From an uncultured Prevotellaceae bacterium (GTDB lineage: Bacteria; Bacteroidota; Bacteroidia; Bacteroidales; Muribaculaceae), in the NCBI GenBank assembly GCA_900318345.1, contig ONKD01000011.1, positions 1 to 64,000 of the forward strand: DNA of 64,000 nt, in the 5' to 3' direction. Every line of letters starts with the position of its first letter. Positions within the stretch are counted from its first letter, which is position 1. The notes beneath the pieces were generated by a model. It did no database searches. It had not been told where the DNA came from and was given only the letters and a program-made list of their open reading frames with translations. The position numbers were made by a program, and so were the translations under genes. Of the stretch, positions 17,667 to 26,175 are shown piece by piece.

Positions 17667-18994
17667 TACTTCTTGTCGGGATTCGGCAACTTGAAGATGC
17701 GGTTCCAGCGGATGCCGCCATCAAAGAGCTTGTGGTCCTTGTTGAAGGAGATGAGGATGATCGACGGGGTGCCCACGATGTGAAGAATCTGGTTACCCTT
17801 GACTTCCAGGTCGTTGCCCTCATAGTTCTTGATGCAGCGCTCATACAGCGGCAGGTTCTGCAACGTCAGGTCCACCTTGGCGCCCTTCTTGGGAATCCAC
17901 ACGGGACCGTAATCGGCACGGGTCCAGCCGTAATCGGTGCCCACGGGATAGGTCCTGAGGGACTCACGCTGGTCGGGCTGAACGCGCAGTACCGACTTCA
18001 CCCAAGGCTTGGACTCGAGCGTCTTCTTCATCGCGGCAGTGAGCGGCAAGCGATAGGAATTGGGCAAGAGCAGCGGCGTGCCATTTTCGTCCAGATGGGA
18101 AAGCTCGCGGTCATCCATGCTGACCCCAAGCTCGTCGTACAGTTCGTCGCTGATGCGCGTGCCGTCGGTCTCGATATAGTAGCAATACTGCACGTTCTTG
18201 GGCTGCGGCAGCGCCTTGCCGTTCACATAGACGATGCCGTCCTTGATTTGGAGCGTCTCACCTGGCAGACCCAGGCAGCGCTTCACATAGTTGTCACGAC
18301 GGTCGACAGGACGGTATATGATGTCACCGAAGACCTCTTTATTGTTATTGACCACGTCGTGGCCATTCTCCAGGCACAAGGTATAGTAGTCGGGGTTGGT
18401 ACGTTTCAACGCCACGGTGTCACCAGCAGGGAAGTTAAACACCACGATATCCATGCGCTCGACATTGCGCAGGCCCTTCAGTCGGTGGTAATCAAGCTGC
18501 GGGCGCTCAATATAGGACTTGCAATTCAGGATGGGCAGCATGTTCTGAGCCAGCGGGAAGTGCAACGGCGTCTGCGGCACGCGGGGGCCATAGGTCACCT
18601 TGTTGACCCACAGGAAATCGCCCGTCAATAGCGATTTCTCAAGCGATGACGAGGGAATCTGATAGTTCTGGCCGATGAACAGGAAGAGGAAGTAAACCAG
18701 CATCAGAGCATAGACGATGGCGTCAATCCAACTCATAAGGGTGCGCAACGGTCCTTTCTTCCAGCCCTTCCATGCACCCCAGGGGATGAACTGCGTCAGG
18801 TAGATGTCGGCCAGCAATAACAAGCCAAGCAGCAACAATGGATTGCCCATCCACAACGTCCACAGCACATAGATAAGCGCCACGATGCCGAAGCGCCACC
18901 AGCGCGTCTTTTTCACACGCCCCAGGCGCTCCTTAAGGGAGCCAGTCTGACGTACGTATTCTTCTTTCTTTTCCTTATTCTTGCCAGTTGCCAT
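17666..18994 (-). CDS. lepB: Signal peptidase I paralogue with internal in-frame deletion of box E
   Basis: Signal peptidase I removes signal peptides on the outer face of the inner membrane by a Ser/Lys dyad. This 442-residue copy has several N-terminal membrane segments, the box B nucleophile Ser117 in IPSSSLEKSLLTGDF, and the box D general base Lys238 in VKRCLGLPGE. The C-terminal part reads VKGNQILHIVGTPSIILIS. Comparison with the sister gene and the family shows that about 35-40 residues between GNQI and HIVG are missing, including box E (GDNRxxSxDSR). The deletion keeps the frame. Activity without box E is doubtful; a sequence-assembly collapse between two near-identical copies is the main alternative. 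Confidence 0.85.
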   Translation of the reverse strand: MATGKNKEKKEEYVRQTGSLKERLGRVKKTRWWRFGIVALIYVLWTLWMGNPLLLLGLLLLADIYLTQFIPWGAWKGWKKGPLRTLMSWIDAIVYALMLVYFLFLFIGQNYQIPSSSLEKSLLTGDFLWVNKVTYGPRVPQTPLHFPLAQNMLPILNCKSYIERPQLDYHRLKGLRNVERMDIVVFNFPAGDTVALKRTNPDYYTLCLENGHDVVNNNKEVFGDIIYRPVDRRDNYVKRCLGLPGETLQIKDGIVYVNGKALPQPKNVQYCYYIETDGTRISDELYDELGVSMDDRELSHLDENGTPLLLPNSYRLPLTAAMKKTLESKPWVKSVLRVQPDQRESLRTYPVGTDYGWTRADYGPVWIPKKGAKVDLTLQNLPLYERCIKNYEGNDLEVKGNQILHIVGTPSIILISFNKDHKLFDGGIRWNRIFKLPNPDKK

Positions 18995-19036
18995 AGATAA
19001 TGACTGCTACAATAATCACACAGGGATTTCAGGCTC

Positions 19037-20381
19037 TCACTTCTTGTCGGGATTAGGCAACTTGAAGATGCGGTTCCAGCGGATGCCGCCATCAAAGAGC
19101 TTGTGGTCCTTGTTGAAGGAGATGAGGATGATCGACGGGGTGCCCACGATGTGACATCTTGAAGGTATAGCTCGTCGCAGGCTTGCCGTTGATGTAAATC
19201 TGGTTACCCTTGACTTCCAGGTTATTGCCCTCATAATTCTTGATGCAGCGCTCATACAGCGGCAGGTTCTCCACTGTCAGGTCCACCTTGGCGCCCTTCT
19301 TGGGAATCCAGATGGGGCCGTAGTTGGCGTGAGTCCAACCATAGTCGGTACCCACGGGGTAAGTAATGAGGGTTTCGCCTGGATCGGGCTGGATGCGTTG
19401 TACGTTCTGCACCCAGGGCTTGGCCTCGATCGTTTTTTTCATTTCAGCGGTAAGCGGCAGCACATATTCCGAAGTACTGATGTATCCTCGGGCCTGATCC
19501 TCATTGCTGATACTCAGTTCCTCGAAAAAGTCGTTGCTAAAAGGAGTGCCATCAGACTGCACGTAGTAGCAGTACTGCACATTCTTGGGTTGAGGCACAG
19601 CCTTGCCGTTGACATAGACAATGCCGTCCTTAATCTGGAGCGTCTCACCTGGCAATCCCAGGCAACGCTTCACGTAGTTATCACGGCGGTCAACTGGGCG
19701 ATAGATAATCTCGCCAAACTTATCCTTGTTGTTTCGCACCACCTCGCGACCATACATGGCACACTGGGTATAATAGTCAGGGTTAGTGCTGGCGAGTGCT
19801 ACGGTGTCGCCGGCAGGGAAGTTAAACACCACGATATCCATGCGCTCCACGTTGCGCAGACCTTTCAAGCGGTGGTAATCCAGCTGCGGGTGCTCAATAT
19901 AGGACTTGCAGTTCAGGATGGGCAGCATGTTCTGCGCCAGCGGGAAGTGCAACGGTGTCTGCGGCACGCGGGGGCCATAGGTCACCTTGTTGACCCACAG
20001 GAAATCACCGGTCAACAGCGATTTCTCGAGCGAGGACGAGGGAATCTGGTAATTCTGTCCCACGAACAGGAACAGGAAGTAAACCAGCACCAGGGCATAC
20101 ACGATGGCGTCAATCCAGCTCATGAGGGTGCGCAATGGACCGGGCTTCCAACCTTTCCATGCGCCCCAGGGGATAAACTGCGTCAGGTAGATATCGGCCA
20201 GCAATAACAAGCCCAGCAGCAACAATGGATTGCCCATCCACAGCGTCCACAGCACGTAGATGAGTGCCACGATGCCAAAGCGCCACCAGCGCGTTTTTTT
20301 CACACGTCCCAAGCGCTCCTTGAGTGACCCGGTCTGACGTACATACTCGTCTTCTTTCTTTTTCTCGATATCGTTTGCCAT
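19037..20381 (-). pseudogene. lepB: Signal peptidase I paralogue, frameshifted at box E
   Basis: This gene closely resembles the downstream copy. It keeps box B (IPSSSLEKSLLTGDF) and box D (VKRCLGLPGE). It reads further than the sister copy, through YINGKPATSYTFKM. It then jumps directly into the codons for HIVGTPSII, but in the wrong frame, and stops at 19092 after SHRGHPVDHPH. The correct-frame end (IRWNRIFKLPNPDKK) is still present down to 19037. About 25 residues including box E (GDNR...DSR) are missing. The start is set at MANDIEKKK (20381), matching the sister gene. It may be a true frameshift or a shared assembly error with copy 1. Confidence 0.75.
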
Positions 20382-20421
20382 ATTCTGTCTTAATAATTGA
20401 AATAGTGATAGTGTGGTCAAA

Positions 20422-20461
20422 GGCCTAAAACCTAACCGCCTAGAGCCTAAAACCTAAAAAA
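20422..20461 (-). repeat. GTTTTAG heptamer array before the lepB pair
   Basis: The minus strand reads GTTTTAG, GCTCTAG, GCGGTTAG, GTTTTAG with mostly 7-bp steps, ending about 40 bp before the upstream lepB start. The same family is seen after lptE at 35058. Confidence 0.65.
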
Positions 20462-20499
20462 ATCGGTGCGAAATTACTAAATAATGTGGAAATAATGCC

Positions 20500-20507
20500 T
20501 ATCTTTG
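20500..20507 (+). promoter_or_regulatory. Probable -7 box for the PH-domain gene
   Basis: TATCTTTG matches the consensus and lies about 97 bp before the start at 20604. No clear -33 TTG is present. Confidence 0.45.
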
Positions 20508-20603
20508 CCATTTAAGAAACGTTTTTTAGAAAAATTTGGCGGCACCTTAACAATAATCAAGAAAATGCTTTTGTTCCGGTGAGCACAATTAATAGGATAA
20601 GTT

Positions 20604-20966
20604 ATGAAAATCAACCGTATTATCGCCCCTGGCGAGAACATCATCTATGAGCCCAAACTGAGCAAAATCGCCTATTTTAACTTGGGGCGCCTCATCCGCA
20701 ACTTGACGACCACCATCTTTGTGAGCGACAAGCGGTTTTTCCACAGCCACGGCTGGATTCATCGCCATGCCCATGAGATTGTCATCGGCAAGGTGGAGAG
20801 CATCCTGGTCGAGCAAGGACTGTGGGGTCGCATCTTTAACTACGGCACCGTCAAGGTCTCGGGCACTGGTGCAGGCACCATCGTGTTGCGCTACATCAAG
20901 CGCCCCCTCGAGTTCCAGCGCCAGGTGCGCGCCATCCAGGGCGCCGGCACTGCCCCTAATCCATAA
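20604..20966 (+). CDS. Bacterial PH-domain (bPH2, YdbS-like) protein
   Basis: This 120-residue protein looks like a stand-alone bacterial pleckstrin-homology domain. It opens with PGENIIYEPKLSKIAYF, then has FVSDKRFFHSHGWIHRHAHEIVIGKVESILVEQGLWGRIFNYGTVKVSGTG, the usual strand order, and ends RPLEFQRQVRAIQGAG. The usual N-terminal membrane pair of YdbS proteins is absent or very short. Function is unknown. Its 3' end has a degenerate copy at 24480-24542 inside a chimeric gene scar. The rhamnosidase gene starts 17 bp downstream. Confidence 0.75.
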   Translation: MKINRIIAPGENIIYEPKLSKIAYFNLGRLIRNLTTTIFVSDKRFFHSHGWIHRHAHEIVIGKVESILVEQGLWGRIFNYGTVKVSGTGAGTIVLRYIKRPLEFQRQVRAIQGAGTAPNP

Positions 20967-20983
20967 TTCACACCCATCGTCTT

Positions 20984-23587
20984 ATGTTGTTCCTTATTAA
21001 AAAAACGGTGGCAACCAGCACGCATGCTGTGTCAAGAGGACATCTCATGGCATTGATGCTGTGTCTGTTGTGTGCCCTGCACTTGCATGCTGAGGTGATA
21101 GACCTGAAATGTGAGGGGTTAACAGCACCTTTAGGCATCGACACGACAATACCGCACTTCAGCTGGAAACACACGCTCACCCACAACGGCGAACGCCAAA
21201 CGGCCTACGAGATTCAAGTCGCCAGCGACAGCATCGCCCTAGCCAAGGGGCGGGCCGACCTGTGGAAAAGTGGGCGGATAGAAAACGACAATCAGGTGAT
21301 GGTACCCTATCAGGGCACGACGCTAGCCGAGCGGCAACTATGCTACTGGCGCGTCCGCACCTGGGACGAGCGAGGCCATCGCTCGGCTTGGAGCGGGATT
21401 GAGCGCTTTGCCGTGGGCATCTTGGGCGAGATGTCGGGCCAATTTATAGGCAACTTCCAGTGTGACACCCTCGCCTCAACACCGATGTTCCGCAAGAACA
21501 TCACCGTATCCCGTACCCGCAAAGGCATCGCTATGGTGCTTGTTCACATCAACTCATTGGGCTACCACGAACTTTTCGTCAACGGCTCACGGGTGGGCGA
21601 GCACGTGTTGCAGCCTGCCGTGTCCCAACTAGACAGACATTCCCTCATTGTGACGCAAGACATCACGCCCTACCTGCATGAAGGAGAAAATGAGATCCTC
21701 ATCGCGGTGGGCCAGGGCTGGTACCGCAAGACTACCTTTGGGGCACAATATGACGGCCCACTGCTGAGGGCCGAAGTATGCCAACTCGTTGACGGCCGTT
21801 GGAAGTTACTCGCTGCCACCGATGAGACATGGGAGACGGCCTCAAGCGGCTATAGTTACACCGGCACTTGGGAACCGCTGCGTTTCGGCGGCGAGCGGCT
21901 GGATGCCACTACAACGGCCGTATGGCACTCTGCTAGGGCATTTGCCGTGGATCATATGCGGGCTACACCTCAAGCGTTTGAAGGCAACCGCATCATTGAC
22001 ACCTTGTCGCCGAGAAGCGTGACACGTCAGGCCGACGGCTCGTGGCTCATCGACTTTGGGCGCGTCATCACAGGGTGGCTGCAAGTCGAGTTCACTCCGC
22101 TGCAGCGGGGACAAGAAGTGACGATGGAATACAGCGACCACATTCCCGAGGGCGGCACCTTCGAGTGCCAGGAGGGCGAGTGTGACTCCTATATAGCAAG
22201 CGGCAAGGGAGACCATCAGGAGTATTTCCGCAATAGGTTCCACCATCACGCCTTCCGTTACGTGCGACTCATGGGCGGTAACTTCAGCACAACCAAAGCG
22301 CTACAGATCAGCGCGCTGAATCCCGATGAGGCTTCTTTCTTTTCCTGCTCCGATACCCGTCTCAACGCTGTACATGACCTGATCCACTACACGATGCAGT
22401 GCCTCACCCTAGGCGGCTACATGGTGGATTGCCCCCACCTGGAGCGCATGGGCTACGGCGGCGACGGCAACTCATCGACGATGACGTTACAGACCATGTA
22501 TGACGTCGCACCCACCTACATGAACTGGCTGGACGCTTGGGGTGACCTGATGGACGAGGAAGGCTCGATACCACATGTCGCACCTGCCGGCAGCGGCGGT
22601 GGCGGCCCCTACTGGTGCGGATTCATCATCAAGGCTCCCTGGCGCACCTATCTCAACTATGGTGACAACCGGCTGCTCTCGCGCCATTATGAGCAGATGA
22701 AACGCTGGCTCGGTTATGTCAAGAAATACAGCGCCGATGATGGCCTGCTGCACCCCTGGCCTGACACTAAAATACGTTTCTGGTTCTTAGGCGACTGGCT
22801 AGCCCCTAAAGGCGTCGACGTGAAGGGCGAGTCGGTCCTCCACGCCAACAACTGCTTCATCAGCGAATGCCTAAAGGATATGGAGCATGTCGCCCTACTG
22901 CTCGGCCAGCCTGATGATGCTCATGCTTACGCGACATGGCATGAACGGCTCAAGGCCGCCATTCACAGCCAGTTTTACCATGCCGACAGCCACAGTTACG
23001 CCAACGGCACACCACTTGACAATGCTTATGCCCTGCTGGCCGGAGTACCTCCCGACAGCGTCATTGCACGTCAAGTGCAACAGCAACTCATCACTGACTC
23101 TTACGGCAAATATAACGCACATATTGCTGTAGGCTTGTTCGGTGTGCCCATCTTCACTGAATGGGTCACGAGGGAGCGTCAGAGCGACCTGATGGCGACC
23201 ATCTTGCGCCAGGAGGATTACCCAGGATACCTGTACATGATCAACCACGGCGCGACAGCCACCTGGGAATCGTGGGACTCGGAACGTAGCCGTGTCCATA
23301 ACTGCTACAACGGTATCGGCACCTGGTTCTATCAAGCTTTAGCCGGCATCTGTCCCGATGCCTCATCACCGGGCTATCGCCATTTCTTCATCGACCCGCA
23401 ACCCACAGGGGGCGTGACTTGGGTCAAAGCCACCAAACCCACCCCCTACGGTGGCATCATCGTGGAGATGGCCGACGGCAAACTCCACCTGACAATCCCA
23501 GTGGGGACCACAGCCACTGTATTCCCCCAATCAGCCCGCCAGCAGATTCTTCCTGCCGGTCGATGGACCATCGAATGGAAAATGTAA
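20984..23587 (+). CDS. Secreted alpha-L-rhamnosidase (GH78)
   Basis: GH78 enzymes release terminal L-rhamnose from plant polysaccharides, flavonoid glycosides or host and microbial glycans. The 867-residue protein has a signal segment (MALMLCLLCALHLHAE; M22 is an alternative start). Fibronectin-like and N-terminal rhamnosidase domains follow, then an (alpha/alpha)6 barrel. The acidic catalytic region is MVDCPHLERMGYGGDGNS, and the later WESWDSERSRVHNCYNGIGTWFYQ holds the likely base. A jelly-roll C-domain ends the protein. No SusC/SusD pair is nearby, so it is not in a typical polysaccharide utilisation locus. Confidence 0.92.
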   Translation: MLFLIKKTVATSTHAVSRGHLMALMLCLLCALHLHAEVIDLKCEGLTAPLGIDTTIPHFSWKHTLTHNGERQTAYEIQVASDSIALAKGRADLWKSGRIENDNQVMVPYQGTTLAERQLCYWRVRTWDERGHRSAWSGIERFAVGILGEMSGQFIGNFQCDTLASTPMFRKNITVSRTRKGIAMVLVHINSLGYHELFVNGSRVGEHVLQPAVSQLDRHSLIVTQDITPYLHEGENEILIAVGQGWYRKTTFGAQYDGPLLRAEVCQLVDGRWKLLAATDETWETASSGYSYTGTWEPLRFGGERLDATTTAVWHSARAFAVDHMRATPQAFEGNRIIDTLSPRSVTRQADGSWLIDFGRVITGWLQVEFTPLQRGQEVTMEYSDHIPEGGTFECQEGECDSYIASGKGDHQEYFRNRFHHHAFRYVRLMGGNFSTTKALQISALNPDEASFFSCSDTRLNAVHDLIHYTMQCLTLGGYMVDCPHLERMGYGGDGNSSTMTLQTMYDVAPTYMNWLDAWGDLMDEEGSIPHVAPAGSGGGGPYWCGFIIKAPWRTYLNYGDNRLLSRHYEQMKRWLGYVKKYSADDGLLHPWPDTKIRFWFLGDWLAPKGVDVKGESVLHANNCFISECLKDMEHVALLLGQPDDAHAYATWHERLKAAIHSQFYHADSHSYANGTPLDNAYALLAGVPPDSVIARQVQQQLITDSYGKYNAHIAVGLFGVPIFTEWVTRERQSDLMATILRQEDYPGYLYMINHGATATWESWDSERSRVHNCYNGIGTWFYQALAGICPDASSPGYRHFFIDPQPTGGVTWVKATKPTPYGGIIVEMADGKLHLTIPVGTTATVFPQSARQQILPAGRWTIEWKM

Positions 23588-23633
23588 ATGCACTAAATAC
23601 TTTTATAAATTAGAATTATTTCAATGGAAACTT

Positions 23634-23662
23634 TTGTAATTCAAAATTATTAGCTACTTTTG
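23634..23662 (+). promoter_or_regulatory. Promoter of the higBA module
   Basis: TTG (23634-23636) is followed after 18 bp by TACTTTTG (23655-23662), only 8 bp before the higB ATG. The mRNA would have almost no leader. Confidence 0.65.
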
Positions 23663-23670
23663 CAACTAAT

Positions 23671-23970
23671 ATGAGGATTGTATCACATAGAAAGCTGGTT
23701 GAGTTTTACCAACGTGATGTTCATGGTGATTCTCAAGCCGCACTAGAACGTTGGTATCATATTGCCCAACACGCTGAATGGAGAGACCTTTCAGATATCA
23801 AGATAGACTTTCCAGCAACTGATTATGTGGGAAACCAACACTATGTTTTTAACATTAGAGGAAATAAATACAGACTCGTCGTGGTCGTTAAATTCACGAT
23901 AGGGCACATCTTTATTCGCTTTGTCGGCACACATAGTGAATATGATAAAATTAACGCATCAACAATATAA
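23671..23970 (+). CDS. higB: HigB-type mRNA interferase toxin
   Basis: This 99-residue protein fits the HigB toxin family (RelE superfamily), which cleaves mRNA, often on the ribosome. Visible signatures are the N-terminal VSHRKLVEFYQRDVHGDSQAALERWY, DIKIDFPATDYVGNQHYVFNIRGNKYRL, and the C-terminal HIFIRFVGTHSEYDKI with the usual His/Tyr pair. The toxin gene precedes the antitoxin gene, as expected for HigBA. The pair lies in the accessory stretch between rhamnosidase and the chimeric scar. Confidence 0.88.
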   Translation: MRIVSHRKLVEFYQRDVHGDSQAALERWYHIAQHAEWRDLSDIKIDFPATDYVGNQHYVFNIRGNKYRLVVVVKFTIGHIFIRFVGTHSEYDKINASTI

Positions 23971-23979
23971 CTTAAGATC

Positions 23980-24342
23980 ATGGCCACAGTAACTAAAGAA
24001 CAATACGAATTTGCCCTCCAAAGGGTTGAAGAATTGCTACCCTTGGTTGACGAAAACACTCCAGCCAACGATAGGAATGCTTTGGAGTTGACCATCATGT
24101 CTAATGCTATTATTGAATATGAAAATGAGCATTTCCCAATAGGGACCCCTACCGTTGCACAACTTATCGAATTGGCTCTTGAAGAAATGCACATGACTCA
24201 AAAACAGCTGGCCCAACGGGTTGGAGTAAGTCCTTCTCGCATAAATGATTACATTTCGGGACGTGCCGAACCGACATTAAAGGTTGCACGCCAGTTGTGC
24301 ATGGCACTCAATATTACCCCAGCCATGATGATGGGAATATAA
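23980..24342 (+). CDS. higA: HigA-type antitoxin with XRE helix-turn-helix
   Basis: This 120-residue protein has a C-terminal Cro/C1-type helix-turn-helix (about residues 72-107, MTQKQLAQRVGVSPSRINDYISGRAEPTLKVARQLC...). The N-terminal half should bind the HigB toxin. It starts 9 bp after higB and would autorepress the pair. The longer N-terminal extension is usual for the toxin-first HigBA type. Confidence 0.88.
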   Translation: MATVTKEQYEFALQRVEELLPLVDENTPANDRNALELTIMSNAIIEYENEHFPIGTPTVAQLIELALEEMHMTQKQLAQRVGVSPSRINDYISGRAEPTLKVARQLCMALNITPAMMMGI

Positions 24343-24368
24343 ATCATTAATAACGTCGAGAAAACATC

Positions 24369-24542
24369 ATGCCGATTATCGAGATCAACACATTGAATCA
24401 TCCTGGGGTTGAGTTTTACGGGACCTTGACCGAGGCGCAGCTGCGCAACCGCCTGGAGCCAGACAAAGGCATCAACATCGCCCTCGAGTTCCAGCGCCAG
24501 GTTTGCGCCATCCTAGGAGTCGGCTCCCAGCCCATCGAATAG
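24369..24542 (+). pseudogene. Chimeric scar: SpoU-methylase 5' end fused to PH-domain gene 3' end
   Basis: An open frame of 57 codons starts MPIIEINTLNHPGVEFYGTL and continues TEAQLRNRLEPDKG, matching residues 1-35 of the methyltransferase at 26176. From about 24480 it switches in frame to ALEFQRQVCAILGVGSQPIE, matching the C-terminus (RPLEFQRQVRAIQGAGTAPNP) of the PH-domain protein at 20604. DNA identity to the methyltransferase is near complete over about 60 bp (24416-24474). It looks like a remnant of tandem duplication followed by deletion. Whether it is translated is unknown. Confidence 0.85.
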
Positions 24543-24548
24543 TAAGAT

Positions 24549-24648
24549 TTTTGTCCAAATCTATAGTTTTCACCGCACTTTTGGACAAAATTCAATCGAT
24601 TTTCGTCCAAATCTATAGTTTTCAACCCACTTTTGGACAAAATTCATT
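24549..24648 (+). repeat. Tandem operator-like repeats upstream of the ATPase gene
   Basis: Two copies of a roughly 46-bp sequence start 52 bp apart. Each runs from GTCCAAATCTATAGTTTTCA to CACTTTTGGACAAAATTCA. Each unit also has inverted arms, TTTGTCCAAA and TTTGGACAAA. The second copy ends at the -33 element of the promoter at 24647, which is a position suited to binding of a regulator. Confidence 0.8.
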
Positions 24649-24677
24649 GTTCATCTCAAAAAATCATACTACCTTTG
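24647..24677 (+). promoter_or_regulatory. Promoter of the AAA ATPase gene
   Basis: TTG (24647-24649), 20 bp, TACCTTTG (24670-24677): a full Bacteroidota consensus, 26 bp before the start codon and directly next to the tandem repeats. Confidence 0.8.
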
Positions 24678-24703
24678 TAAGTGTAAAGACAAAAGAATAA
24701 AAG

Positions 24704-26143
24704 ATGGAAAAACTCATTGGACGCGAACGTGAACTTAAAGAGCTGGAATGGACAATGAAATCCCAGCGGTCAGAGTTCGTCATACTCTATGGCCGTCGAC
24801 GAGTGGGTAAAACTTTCTTGGTCAGACATTTTTTTAATGACCGTTACAGTTTCCATTTTGTAGGTGCACACAAACAAAAGAAAAATGTACAACTACAAAA
24901 CTTCGCCGAAGCCCTCATCCGCTATGGAGCACCACATGATGCGCATGAAATAACGACCTGGCATGAGGCATTCTATCAGCTCATCAATCTGCTAGAGCGA
25001 TGCCCTGATGAGCGCAAGGTCATCTTCTTTGACGAGATACCCTGGATTGACACACACGGCAGCGAGTTTGTCAGTGAGTTGGAATACTTCTGGTCTAACT
25101 GGGTGCAGAATCGTGACGACATCGTCTTTATCGCCTGCGGCAGTGCAACAAGCTGGATGAAAGATAAGCTGGAGGACAATCAAGGGGGACTACACAACCG
25201 CATCACGCATCGCATCTACCTGAGGCCATTTTACCTTAATGAGTGTAAATCTTATCTGAATGAACATGGTTTTGAATGGGATGACTACCAGATTCTGCAA
25301 TGCTATATGATCTTTGGCGGAGTTCCATACTATCTGAGCCTGTTAAGACCCTACCTCAGTTTGCCGGAGAATGTCGATGCATTGATTTTCGGTCGCGGCG
25401 GAGACTTGAGCAACGAGTTTAATGAGCTATATAACGCCTTGTTTTCTAAAGCTGACCGATACATTGATATTGTAAAGCTGCTCTCGACCAAACGGGAAGG
25501 TTTCACCCGCATGGAAATAGAAGCCAAAACGGGATACCGTGGCGGTGGGTTGACAAAATTGCTCAGCAACCTTGAACGATGTGATTTCATCGTTTCATAC
25601 GTGCAGTTTGGAAACAAAAACAAACAGACACTTTTTCGTCTAGCCGATTTTTACACCTTATTCTATTTTCGCTATGTGGAAGGGAATTTATCACGCGACG
25701 AACACTACTGGCAGCACCATTTCATGGATCGCAGTGTGCAGAGTTGGGAGGGGTTCACATTCGAGGAAGTGTGCTTGAGACACTTGCCACACATCAAGCA
25801 GGGTCTGGGCATTGCTGGCATTGCGACTGAAGCGTCGGCATGGAGGTTCACTCCCAGTAAGAACGACACTCGCAAAGGAGCACAAATCGACTTAATTATT
25901 AAGCGTGTTGACAAGTTGATTCACCTTGTAGAGATGAAATTCTCAGAGAAATCTTACACAATCACCAAGGACTACAGCCAACAACTGCTAGAGCGTAAGC
26001 ATTTATTTATGGACATTACAGGAATTGACCGAGGTGCTGTCCTAACATTCATCACACCCATGGGGTTGTCTCAAGGTGTTCACTCATCAATAGTACATAG
26101 CGAACTCACCTCCAAGGACCTGTTCGCTCCTGTCAAGGCATAA
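24704..26143 (+). CDS. AAA family ATPase with C-terminal DUF234/nuclease-like domain
   Basis: This 479-residue protein belongs to the archaeal-type ATPase family common as accessory genes in gut Bacteroidales. Walker A GRRRVGKT is at residues 30-37 and Walker B VIFFDEIPW near 107-114. A winged-helix segment (TRMEIEAKTGYRGGGLTKLLSNLERCDF) follows, and the C-terminal domain has AQIDLIIKRVDKLIHLVEMKFS, a D...ExK arrangement like PD-(D/E)xK nucleases. The cellular role is unknown; defence or mobile-element functions are often suggested. Its promoter carries unusual tandem repeats. Confidence 0.85.
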   Translation: MEKLIGRERELKELEWTMKSQRSEFVILYGRRRVGKTFLVRHFFNDRYSFHFVGAHKQKKNVQLQNFAEALIRYGAPHDAHEITTWHEAFYQLINLLERCPDERKVIFFDEIPWIDTHGSEFVSELEYFWSNWVQNRDDIVFIACGSATSWMKDKLEDNQGGLHNRITHRIYLRPFYLNECKSYLNEHGFEWDDYQILQCYMIFGGVPYYLSLLRPYLSLPENVDALIFGRGGDLSNEFNELYNALFSKADRYIDIVKLLSTKREGFTRMEIEAKTGYRGGGLTKLLSNLERCDFIVSYVQFGNKNKQTLFRLADFYTLFYFRYVEGNLSRDEHYWQHHFMDRSVQSWEGFTFEEVCLRHLPHIKQGLGIAGIATEASAWRFTPSKNDTRKGAQIDLIIKRVDKLIHLVEMKFSEKSYTITKDYSQQLLERKHLFMDITGIDRGAVLTFITPMGLSQGVHSSIVHSELTSKDLFAPVKA

Positions 26144-26175
26144 AGGCTACCCATTGAATTAATAATAGAGTACTT

